Source: Streptomyces mangrovisoli (GTDB lineage Bacteria > Actinomycetota > Actinomycetes > Streptomycetales > Streptomycetaceae). From it: DNA of 64,000 nucleotides. Under the pieces are notes generated by a model. It saw nothing but the letters and a program-made list of their open reading frames with translations. It was not told where the DNA came from and ran no database searches. Below are positions 31,212 through 39,112 of the stretch, piece after piece. Where the stretch lies: the NCBI RefSeq assembly GCF_000974985.2, contig NZ_LAVA02000044.1, positions 1 to 64,000 of the forward strand, written 5' to 3'. A program made the position numbers and the translations under genes. Position 1 is the first letter of the stretch, and each line of letters opens with the position of its first letter.

Positions 31212-31621
31212 CCGCCGATCGTCGGCGCGTACGTCCCGAAGCTCCAGATGTTGCCCTCGGCGTCGCGGGCCATGTAGTCCCGCGAGCCGTAGTCCTGGTC
31301 GGTCGGGGGCATCAGGATCTCCACGCCGTGCTCCACGGCCCGCCGGTGGTGCGCGTCGACGTCGTCCACCACGATGTACGTCCCGCTGGGGCCCGCGCCC
31401 TTCATCGCCGAGTCGAAGACGCCGCCGCGGCCCTTGGAGCCGAGCATCACGGCGCCGTTGCCCTGCGCCAGCTCGGCGTGCAGCACCGAGCCGTCCTCGC
31501 CCTCGTACACCGACAGCTCGGTGAAGCCGAGGGCCTCGGTCAGCTGCCGGATGGCCGCCTTGGCGTCCGCGTACAGCAGCGACGGATAGATGCTCGGACG
31601 TGCGCCGTTCGTGCCTGCCAT
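31208..31621 (-). CDS. VOC-family (glyoxalase/bleomycin-resistance fold) protein
   Basis: 137 residues with the two beta-alpha-beta-beta-beta modules of the vicinal oxygen chelate fold. The pattern is PSLLYADAKAAIRQLTEALGF at the start and VVDDVDAHHRRAVEHGVEI, then DYGSRDYMARDAEGNIWSFG at the end, as in the PhnB-like/YqfD-type VOC proteins. The ATG is preceded by GAAGGAG. It stands alone between two oppositely oriented transcription units. A specific reaction or ligand cannot be assigned. Confidence 0.85.
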   Translation of the reverse strand: MAGTNGARPSIYPSLLYADAKAAIRQLTEALGFTELSVYEGEDGSVLHAELAQGNGAVMLGSKGRGGVFDSAMKGAGPSGTYIVVDDVDAHHRRAVEHGVEILMPPTDQDYGSRDYMARDAEGNIWSFGTYAPTIGG

Positions 31622-31772
31622 GCCGATCACTCCTTCGTGACGACGGCCGGATCGACCACCTGCCGACAGTCTCGCAGCGACCACTGACAACGGCCCGGAA
31701 GCGGCCCGGAAGCCGCCCGCCCGCCGGCCCGGGACCCGGCAACCGGGCGAAAAAGCGCTTGCACGGCCCCGT

Positions 31773-31778
31773 TAGAAT
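31773..31778 (+). promoter_or_regulatory. -10-like TAGAAT for a possibly leaderless transcript
   Basis: TAGAAT lies seven bases before the ATG of the seven-codon leader ORF. Transcription would then start at or next to that ATG. An A-rich stretch (GAAAAAGCG) is upstream, and a TTGCAC is only eight bases away, too close to act as the -35. Confidence 0.4.
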
Positions 31779-31784
31779 GAACTC

Positions 31785-31808
31785 ATGGCCATTCTCCTCG
31801 CGCATTAG
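31785..31808 (+). CDS. Seven-residue leader peptide (MAILLAH) before the ABC-F gene
   Basis: ATG GCC ATT CTC CTC GCG CAT TAG encodes MAILLAH and is too short for routine gene calling. It has no ribosome-binding site, but a -10-like TAGAAT is placed so that the mRNA could begin at its ATG. The 59-base gap to the ABC-F start holds GGCGG/CCGCC arms and a CTCC/GGAG pairing that could mask the ABC-F ribosome site. This arrangement resembles ribosome-stalling attenuators known for antibiotic-responsive ABC-F genes in Firmicutes and Streptomyces; the role here is inference. It could also be coincidental. Confidence 0.5.
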   Translation: MAILLAH

Positions 31809-31867
31809 ACGGCGGGAACGTCCGCGACCGTCCACCGCCAATTCCTCCCCTGCCCTGGAGTCTGTCC

Positions 31868-33466
<1,599 letters not shown>

Positions 33467-33499
33467 GCCGGGCGGAGCCTCCTTCCGCCCCTCCGGTGT

Positions 33500-33551
33500 G
33501 ATCGAAAGACTGATCCACTGGCTATGGATCATTCGGCCCATCGGTGATCCA
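33500..33551. promoter_or_regulatory. Cluster of GATC motifs with TGATCCA inverted/direct repeats
   Basis: Four GATC tetramers (33500, 33512, 33527, 33546) fall within 50 bases. TGATCCA (33511) and TGGATCA (33525) form an inverted repeat with a 7-base spacer, and TGATCCA recurs at 33545. Two more GATC lie in the terminator stem and one just before gbn. Gbn is a GATC-binding protein, so this may be an autoregulatory site. The 370-base gap 33467-33836 holds this cluster, the terminator and the gbn promoter region. Confidence 0.45.
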
Positions 33552-33601
33552 TCATCTGTGTGAGATCTCCTCGTACCGGGGTGTGTCCTACACGGAAATT
33601 G

Positions 33602-33634
33602 CGGCCGATCCCTTTGTCGACAAGGGATCGGCCG
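33602..33634 (+). terminator. Terminator after the ABC-F gene
   Basis: 13-bp perfect stem (arm CGGCCGATCCCTT) with a 7-base loop containing GTCGAC, 136 bases past the ABC-F stop and 200 bases before gbn. Confidence 0.75.
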
Positions 33635-33836
33635 TCGTGCGTCCCTGACCTGGTACTTCGCGGAACAACCCGTTCGGCGGTACGGACGACACTGTGTGGA
33701 GGGTCCTATTCCGCTTGTGGGGATGTGCTCCTGTCGTCACAACGATGTCTCACGGACCTTGCCGAATGGGTGGCCATCGACGGCGGTAGGGGTGATCATG
33801 AGGAGACCAGAGCGCACTTCCCATGAGGAGGCACGG

Positions 33837-34058
33837 GTGGCCGAGACTCTGAAGAAGGGCAGCCGGGTGACCGGCGCCGCGCGCGACAAGCTCGCGGCAG
33901 ACCTGAAGAAGAAGTACGACTCCGGTGCGAGCATTCGGGCACTGGCCGAGGAAACCGGCCGCTCGTATGGCTTCGTGCACCGGATGCTCAGCGAGTCGGG
34001 CGTCACGCTGCGTGGACGCGGCGGGGCGACCCGGGGCAAGAAGGCCGCTTCGGCCTGA
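33837..34058 (+). CDS. gbn: GATC-binding nucleoid-associated protein Gbn
   Basis: 73-residue helix-turn-helix protein. The basic N-terminus (ETLKKGSRVTGAARDKLAADLKK) leads to a compact HTH, IRALAEETGRSYGFVHRMLS, followed by a Gly/Arg-rich tail ending GKKAASA. Length, sequence and neighbours (ABC-F gene before, enoyl-CoA hydratase after) match S. coelicolor Gbn (SCO1839), a small nucleoid-associated protein that binds GATC-containing DNA and affects sporulation timing and antibiotic output. GTG 33837 with GAGGAGG upstream gives the 73-residue form; an in-frame ATG at 33798 is less well spaced. Confidence 0.88.
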   Translation: MAETLKKGSRVTGAARDKLAADLKKKYDSGASIRALAEETGRSYGFVHRMLSESGVTLRGRGGATRGKKAASA

Positions 34059-34091
34059 GCCCCGGGCGGCCCCATCGGCTTCGATAGGTGG

Positions 34092-34123
34092 CCACCCGGT
34101 CGGTCGATCGATCGGCCGGGTGG
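34092..34123 (+). terminator. Terminator after gbn
   Basis: 8-bp outer stem CCACCCGG / CCGGGTGG with a self-complementary loop containing two further GATC motifs. It is followed by TTACT and lies 34 bases after the gbn stop. Confidence 0.65.
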
Positions 34124-34192
34124 TTACTGTGCAGTCACTTAGCTGTGCCGTCCTACGGCATCCAGCATGACCGCACTCATCGGAGGCGCCCC

Positions 34193-34996
34193 ATGGCTTC
34201 GCCCGAGCAGGACCTCACGCCCGTTCTCGACAAGGACGGCGTACGGCTCACCGTCGACGACGCGCTCGCCACGGTGACGCTGACCAATCCGGCCAAGCGC
34301 AACGCGCAGAGCCCGGCCATGTGGCGGGCGCTCGCCGAGGCCGGACGGCTGCTGCCGGGCACGGTGCGGGTCGTCGTGCTGCGCGGTGAGGGGCAGTCCT
34401 TCTCCGCCGGACTGGACCGCAGGATGTTCACTCCGGAGGGGATCCCGGGCGAGCCCACGTTCACCGAGCTGGCGGGCCGTGACGACGCCGGACTCGACGC
34501 GTCCATCGCCGGATACCAGGAGGGATTCACCTGGTGGCGGCGGAGCGACCTGGTGACCGTCGCCGCCGTACAGGGCCATGCCATCGGTGCGGGCTTCCAG
34601 CTCGCCCTCGCGTGCGACCTCCGCGTCGTCGCCGACGACGTGCAGTTCGCCATGCGCGAGACCAGCCTGGGCATCGTGCCCGACCTGACCGGGACGCATC
34701 CGCTGGTGGGGCTCGTCGGGTACGCCCGCGCGCTGGAGATCTGCGTCACCGGGCGGTTCGTGGGCGCCGAGGAGGCCGTCGGCATCGGCCTGGCGAACCT
34801 CGCCGTGCCCGGCGACCAGCTCGACGGCGCCGCACACGACCTCGCGGCCGCGCTGCTGGCCGCTCCGCGGGATGCCGTGATCGAGACGAAGGCGCTGCTG
34901 CGTGGGGCCTCCGGGCGGTCCTACGACGACCAGCGTGCGGCGGAGCGTGCCGCTCAGGCTCGGCGGCTGCGGGACCTGGCCGGCCTGGGGGAGTGA
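34193..34996 (+). CDS. Enoyl-CoA hydratase/isomerase family protein
   Basis: Crotonase-fold protein of 267 residues. The first oxyanion loop lies in VVVLRGEGQSFSAGLDRRMF and the second in VQGHAIGAGFQLALACDLRV. The catalytic-glutamate region reads MRETSLGIVPDLTG, which keeps an acidic residue at one of the two usual positions and suggests isomerase- or hydratase-like chemistry. The first 15 residues (ASPEQDLTPVLDKDG) are a variable lead-in. CGGAGG precedes the ATG. It is a single-gene unit ending at a convergent hairpin. The acyl-CoA substrate is unknown. Confidence 0.88.
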   Translation: MASPEQDLTPVLDKDGVRLTVDDALATVTLTNPAKRNAQSPAMWRALAEAGRLLPGTVRVVVLRGEGQSFSAGLDRRMFTPEGIPGEPTFTELAGRDDAGLDASIAGYQEGFTWWRRSDLVTVAAVQGHAIGAGFQLALACDLRVVADDVQFAMRETSLGIVPDLTGTHPLVGLVGYARALEICVTGRFVGAEEAVGIGLANLAVPGDQLDGAAHDLAAALLAAPRDAVIETKALLRGASGRSYDDQRAAERAAQARRLRDLAGLGE

Positions 34997-35050
34997 GCCC
35001 TGGTCCTCCGGGCCGGGGTCTGTCGGTCGGCTGCCGGTCCGTGGGGGTGT

Positions 35051-35085
35051 TCGCGCAGTTCCCCGCGCCCCTTTGGGGCGCGGGG
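35051..35085. repeat. GCGCAGTTCCCCGCG repeat family, copy 2
   Basis: TCGCGCAGTT then an 11-bp perfect stem CCCCGCGCCCC/GGGGCGCGGGG with a TTT loop, in the convergent gap between the enoyl-CoA hydratase and the next minus-strand gene. It probably acts as a bidirectional terminator. Confidence 0.7.
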
Positions 35086-35086
35086 G

Positions 35087-35908
35087 TCACGTTCCCGGGT
35101 CGGTCACCGCCGTGACCACCACGGCCACCGTCGGGTGGTTCGGGAGGGCCGTTTCGACTGCTGTGCGGACCTCGCGGGCCACGTCCGACGGGCGGTGGTC
35201 CGGCGCCACCGCGATCTCCACGCGGGCGTGCGGCCGCGGCAGGGCCGCCCCGTCGCCCCCGCGCTCCTCCAGATGCACCGCGCGCCCGATGCCCCCGAGC
35301 GCGGCCAGCCCGGCCACCCCCGGCACCCCCAGCGCCGCCGCGCCCGCCCGGACATCGTCCGGATCGGCGCCCTCGGGCGCGCGCGAGACCCCGGACGGCC
35401 GTACGCCGTCCTCCGCGACGCCCGCGTCCGGCACCCCGCCCGCACCGGGCCCGTCGAACCCTTCGATCCCGTCGAGGACGTCCGGCGCGTCCGCCGTGAC
35501 GTCCTCGTCCCCCTCCTCCAGCAGGTCCGTGACCCGCAGGTCCACCTCCGTCACCGTCAGACCGAGGGCGGCCGTCGCCGTCGCGGTCAGGGCCGCGCGC
35601 AGCCGGGACGCCGTCGCCGGCAGCGGTTCGGCCGCCGTCGCCGCGAAGTCCGCCGTCACCCGCAGCGGGCCGGGCGGCAGCGCGCCCGGCGGCGGGGGGA
35701 CCGCCGGCTCCTGCGCGTCGTCCGGGTCCGTGAGCGCGATCCGCAGCCGCCCCGGACGCACCCCCCGCACGCCCGCCGCCGCCCGCCGCAGCACGGCCGC
35801 CGCGACCCCCTCCACGATCCACGCGCCGTCACCCGGGCCGCCGAGCGGCAGCAGCCTGCCCAGCCCCAGTTGATGCCGCACACCCTGTGCCCATCGCTCC
35901 GCCGTCAT
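35087..35908 (-). CDS. Asp23-cluster protein of unknown function (annotated elsewhere as P10-like)
   Basis: 273 residues, divergent from the Asp23/Gls24 genes. The N-terminal part (TAERWAQGVRHQLGLGRLLPLG) leads into two alpha/beta segments (GVRPGRLRIALTD, LGLTVTEVDLRVTDLLEEGDED). These resemble half Asp23 domains, with a VEIAVAPDHRPSDVAREVRTAVE block at the C-terminus typical of the Asp23 family's second half. A Pro/Gly/Asp-rich linker separates them. I recall relatives being labelled nucleopolyhedrovirus P10-family, which looks like a naming artefact. A scaffold role alongside the Asp23 proteins is inference. ATG 35908 is chosen because the further upstream frame is shadow sequence. Confidence 0.7.
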   Translation of the reverse strand: MTAERWAQGVRHQLGLGRLLPLGGPGDGAWIVEGVAAAVLRRAAAGVRGVRPGRLRIALTDPDDAQEPAVPPPPGALPPGPLRVTADFAATAAEPLPATASRLRAALTATATAALGLTVTEVDLRVTDLLEEGDEDVTADAPDVLDGIEGFDGPGAGGVPDAGVAEDGVRPSGVSRAPEGADPDDVRAGAAALGVPGVAGLAALGGIGRAVHLEERGGDGAALPRPHARVEIAVAPDHRPSDVAREVRTAVETALPNHPTVAVVVTAVTDPGT

Positions 35909-35993
35909 TGCTCCAGCCTGCCCCATCGCGGGGCGGGAGAGCGCGAGCGCACTTACGGTGGTCGAAGGACGACGACCGAAGGGGCGTACGGCT

Positions 35994-36473
35994 ATGACCG
36001 ACATGACCAACCGGACGGCGAACCCCGAGGGCGAGAGCGATCCGGTGCAGACCCGCAAGGCGACCCGGCGCGGCGGCGGCGACCCCGCCTCCCGCGGCCG
36101 TACCACCATCGCCGACGGCGTCGTGGAGAAGATCGCGGGCCTGGCCGCCCGCGACGTGCTGGGCGTGCACGCCATGGGCAGCGGACTGTCCCGGACGTTC
36201 GGAGCCGTGCGCGACCGGGTGCCCGGCAGCGCCAAGTCCGCCGCCACCAGGGGAGTGAAGGCCGAGGTCGGCGAGGTGCAGACCGCGCTCGACCTGGAGA
36301 TCGTCGTCGACTACGGCGTGTCGATCTCCGACGTCGCGCGCGCGGTGCGGGAGAACGTCGTCGCCGCCGTCGAACGCATGACGGGCCTCGAAGTCGTCGA
36401 GGTCAACATCGCGGTCAGCGACGTGAAGCTGCCCGACGAGGAGGACGAGGAGCCGGAGCCCAGGATCCAGTGA
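35994..36473 (+). CDS. Asp23/Gls24 family envelope stress response protein
   Basis: 159 residues. After a basic N-terminal 35 residues comes the Asp23 domain: TTIADGVVEKIAGLAARDVL, a central turn rich in Gly/Ser, then LEIVVDYGVSISDVARAVRE and VERMTGLEVVEVNIAVSDVK, and an acidic C-terminus. In Staphylococcus, Asp23 is a membrane-proximal cytoplasmic polymer tethered by AmaP. It is the first plus-strand gene of a five-gene cluster, starting 85 bases from its divergent partner. The ATG at 35994 follows GAAGGGG; a second ATG three codons later is possible. Confidence 0.87.
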   Translation: MTDMTNRTANPEGESDPVQTRKATRRGGGDPASRGRTTIADGVVEKIAGLAARDVLGVHAMGSGLSRTFGAVRDRVPGSAKSAATRGVKAEVGEVQTALDLEIVVDYGVSISDVARAVRENVVAAVERMTGLEVVEVNIAVSDVKLPDEEDEEPEPRIQ

Positions 36474-36501
36474 CCGGCGGCGGTGACATGAGGAGCGCAC
36501 G

Positions 36502-36696
36502 ATGAACATGGCCGTCGTCGGCATGATCGCCGGCATGGCGCTGGGCTTCGCCGGGTACTTCGGCGGTTTCGGCGCCTTCCTGCTGGTGGCCGCGCTGGGC
36601 GCCATCGGCTTCGTGGTCGGGCGGTTCCTGGAGGGCGACCTGGATCTCGGCGAGCTGTTCCGCACCCGCGACGAGCGGCGGGACCGGCGCCGGTGA
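36502..36696 (+). CDS. Small DUF2273-like membrane protein
   Basis: 64 residues: two closely spaced hydrophobic helices (about 5-22 and 25-43) rich in glycine, and a charged tail ending in RRDRRR. This size and shape match the small membrane protein found next to asp23/amaP in other Gram-positives. GAGGAG precedes the ATG. It overlaps the next Asp23-type gene by GTGA. It may help place the Asp23 proteins at the membrane; this is inferred from context. Confidence 0.8.
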   Translation: MNMAVVGMIAGMALGFAGYFGGFGAFLLVAALGAIGFVVGRFLEGDLDLGELFRTRDERRDRRR

Positions 36697-37070
36697 CCTC
36701 CGCCACCGGCGCCGCACGGCGCAGACCTCCGGCGGCCGTCGAGCCCGCCGAGCGCGGCGCCACCCGGATCGCCGACCGCGTCGTCTCCAAGGTCGCCGCG
36801 CAGGCGGCCCGGGAGGTGCTGCCGCCCGCGCCCGAGAAGGCCGCGGCGCCGTACGCCAACGTCGTCGTGCACCACCGCACGGCCCACGTCCGCATCCACC
36901 TGGAACTCGGCTATCCGTGCGACATCGGCGCCCGCAGCGCCGAGGTGCGTCGGCATGTGGCCGAGCGGGTAGGCGCGTTGGTGGGCATGGAGGTGCCGGA
37001 GGTCGCCGTCCAGGTGGAACGGCTGCATCTGACCCCGGCACACGGCGCGGCACAGGGGAGGACGCGATGA
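36693..37070 (+). CDS. Second Asp23/Gls24-like protein
   Basis: 125 residues. The N-terminal half has GATRIADRVVSKVAAQAAREVLP, parallel to the first Asp23 protein, and the second half AHVRIHLELGYPCDIGARSAEVRRHVAERV then GMEVPEVAVQVERLHL. It is shorter and lacks the acidic tail. The GTG start is in the stop of the preceding membrane protein and it overlaps the next gene by ATGA, so five genes are likely read from one message. Two different Asp23 domains in one operon suggest a hetero-assembly. Confidence 0.83.
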   Translation: MTSATGAARRRPPAAVEPAERGATRIADRVVSKVAAQAAREVLPPAPEKAAAPYANVVVHHRTAHVRIHLELGYPCDIGARSAEVRRHVAERVGALVGMEVPEVAVQVERLHLTPAHGAAQGRTR

Positions 37071-37735
37071 GCGAGCCCCAGGGCTCCCAGGGCACCACAC
37101 AGCGGCTGCCGGTCCTGGAGAAGCGGGACCCCAGCGACCCCGGCTGGTCGCCGGACGAACCGTCACCCCCCGTCCTGGACGGGGAAGGAGGCGGCAAGGG
37201 CCGCTTCTGGTCGGCGCGCCGCGTCCCCGCGGGCATCGTCGCCCTCGTCCTGCTCGTCGTCTCCGGCGTCTCCCTCTACGACGTCGTCGCGGTCCGCACC
37301 GGCCACTCCGCGATGGCCTGGCGCCACGGCCTCGCGAACCAGCTCGCCGAACGCCCCCTCGACGACACGTGGGTGCTGGTCGGCTCCGGCGTGGCGGCCG
37401 CGCTCGGTCTGTGGCTGGTCGTCCTCGCCGCCACCCCCGGCCTGCGCAAGGTGCTGCCGATGCGCAGCCCGCGCACCGACGTCCGCGCCGGACTGCACCG
37501 CACCGCGGTCGCCCTGGTCCTGCGCGACCGCGCCATGGAGGTGGCCGGCGTGCAGTCGGTACGCGTACGGGTACGGCGCCACAAGGCGGACGTCCGCGCC
37601 TCCTCCCACTACCGCGAACTCGACGACGTCCACGCCGACCTGGACACCGCGCTCACCGAGGCGAGCGAGGGCCTCGGCCTGGTCCGGGCGCCGGCGGTGT
37701 CGGTGCGGGTCGGCCGGGCCGGACGGAAGGGGTGA
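37067..37735 (+). CDS. DUF6286-type membrane protein of the Asp23 cluster
   Basis: 222 residues with a cytoplasmic proline-rich N-terminus (about 45 residues), two transmembrane helices (about 53-72 and 102-122) and a C-terminal cytoplasmic domain. That domain is again Asp23-like in pattern: RTAVALVLRDRAMEVAGVQSVRVRVRRHKADVRASSHYREL. The short extracytoplasmic loop between helices is basic and aromatic. It resembles AmaP in topology. The ATG overlaps the preceding stop. Likely a membrane anchor of the assembly. Confidence 0.8.
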   Translation: MSEPQGSQGTTQRLPVLEKRDPSDPGWSPDEPSPPVLDGEGGGKGRFWSARRVPAGIVALVLLVVSGVSLYDVVAVRTGHSAMAWRHGLANQLAERPLDDTWVLVGSGVAAALGLWLVVLAATPGLRKVLPMRSPRTDVRAGLHRTAVALVLRDRAMEVAGVQSVRVRVRRHKADVRASSHYRELDDVHADLDTALTEASEGLGLVRAPAVSVRVGRAGRKG

Positions 37736-37740
37736 GCGGG

Positions 37741-38319
37741 ATGCTGCGGACCGTCAACCGGGTGCTGATCGGGCTCGTCGGACTGGTGCTGCTCGTGTTC
37801 GGCGGCGCCGCGCTGGCCGTCGGCCTGGGCGCGTCGCCGCCGTTCTGGTGGATCTACGGCAGCCGCCACGACGTCGTGCTGAGCGACGCGCAGCGCACGA
37901 AGTACACGGACAGCGGATGGTGGTGGCCGACGGTCATCGCCTCGCTCGCCGTGCTGGTGCTGCTGTCCCTGTGGTGGCTGGTCGCGGTGGTGCGCCGGCA
38001 CCGGCTCGCCGAGGTCCTGGTCGACACCGGCGACCAGGACACCGCGCTGCTGCGGGGCCGTGCCCTGGAGCACGTGCTCGCGGCGGAGGCGGCCGGCCAG
38101 GAGGGCGTGCGCCACGTCCACGTGCAGCTCAGGGGCCGCCGCGACGCCCCGGCGGTGCGGGTCCGCCTCCAGGTGGAGCCGCATGTGGACCCGGCCGCGG
38201 CCCTGCACGAACTCACGGCCGAGGCGCTGGCCCACGCGCGCGACTCGGCGCGGCTGGCCGCGCTCCCGGCCGAGGTCCGCCTGCGCGGCGTCAAGCACCG
38301 CGCGGAACGGGTCAGTTGA
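37741..38319 (+). CDS. amaP: Alkaline-shock membrane anchor AmaP-like protein
   Basis: 192 residues with an N-terminal helix (about 8-30), a short outside loop containing WWIYGSRHDVVLSD, a second helix (about 62-82) and a cytoplasmic domain (DTALLRGRALEHVLAAEAAG, VHVQLRGRRDAPAVRVRLQVEP). This is the topology of AmaP, the anchor for Asp23. ATG 37741 with AAGGGG upstream is preferred; GTG 37732, overlapping the preceding stop as GTGA, would add three residues. It ends the cluster; a small convergent hairpin follows. Confidence 0.8.
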   Translation: MLRTVNRVLIGLVGLVLLVFGGAALAVGLGASPPFWWIYGSRHDVVLSDAQRTKYTDSGWWWPTVIASLAVLVLLSLWWLVAVVRRHRLAEVLVDTGDQDTALLRGRALEHVLAAEAAGQEGVRHVHVQLRGRRDAPAVRVRLQVEPHVDPAAALHELTAEALAHARDSARLAALPAEVRLRGVKHRAERVS

Positions 38320-38322
38320 GAC

Positions 38323-38337
38323 GGCGGGCCGCCCGCC
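38323..38337. terminator. Short convergent hairpin
   Basis: GGCGGG-CCG-CCCGCC, four bases after the amaP-like stop and 15 before the SDR stop on the other strand. Confidence 0.45.
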
Positions 38338-38351
38338 CTGGCTGGTGAGCC

Positions 38352-39107
38352 TCAGAACCCGTGCAGTGCCCCGCCGTCCACCGGCAGCATCAGGCCCGTC
38401 AGGTACGACGCGGCCGGGGACAGCAGGAACGCCGCCACCCGCCCGAACTCCTCCGGCGTGCCGTACCGGCGCAGCGGGATGCGGGACTCGTGGGCGGCGC
38501 GCGTCGCCTCCGGGTCCGCCGACAGCCCGTCCAGCTCGCGCACCCGGTCGGTGTCGATCCGCGCCGGCAGCAGGCCCACGACCCGGATGCCCCGCGGGCC
38601 CAGCTCGTCGGAGATCGACTTGGCGAACCCGGCCAGGCCCGGCCGCAGCCCGTTGGAGACGGTCAGCCCCGGGATCGGCTCGTACACCGACCCGGACAGC
38701 ACGAAGCCGATGACGCCGCCCGGCTCCAGCTCCGCCGCCGCCGCGCGCGCGAGCCGTACCGCGCCCAGGAACACCGAGTCGAACGCGGCCCGCCACTGCT
38801 CGTCCGTGTTGTCGGCGACGAACCCGGGCGGCGGGCCGCCGACGCTGATGAGGATGCCGTCGAAGCCGCCGAACCGCTCCCGGGCGGTCGCGATCAGCCG
38901 GGCGGGGGCGTCGGGGTCGGCGTTCTCCACGGCCACCCCGGCCGCGTCCGGGCCCAGCGCCGCCGCGGCGTCGGCCACCCGCTGCTCGTCCCGCCCGGTG
39001 ACGACCACCTTCGCGCCGTCGGCGACCAGTTCCCGCGCGGCGGCGTTGCCCAGCCCGCGGGTGGCTCCGGTGACGACGTACACCCGGTCCTTCAGTCCAA
39101 GATCCAT
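38352..39107 (-). CDS. SDR-fold protein lacking the usual YxxxK motif
   Basis: 251 residues. The nucleotide-binding start is canonical (YVVTGATRGLGNAAARELV) and an ISVGGPPPG segment replaces the classical NNAG. Where a classical enzyme has Y-S-A-S-K-A, this one reads S-N-G-L-R-P (in LTVSNGLRPGLAGFAKSI), so the catalytic tyrosine and lysine are apparently substituted by serine and arginine. The upstream serine (LSGSVYEP) is retained. The C-terminus SYLTGLMLPVDGGALHGF is normal. It might bind NAD(P) without being a standard dehydrogenase. It lies six bases after the GH15 gene, probably in one operon. Confidence 0.85.
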   Translation of the reverse strand: MDLGLKDRVYVVTGATRGLGNAAARELVADGAKVVVTGRDEQRVADAAAALGPDAAGVAVENADPDAPARLIATARERFGGFDGILISVGGPPPGFVADNTDEQWRAAFDSVFLGAVRLARAAAAELEPGGVIGFVLSGSVYEPIPGLTVSNGLRPGLAGFAKSISDELGPRGIRVVGLLPARIDTDRVRELDGLSADPEATRAAHESRIPLRRYGTPEEFGRVAAFLLSPAASYLTGLMLPVDGGALHGF

Positions 39108-39112
39108 GGTCC

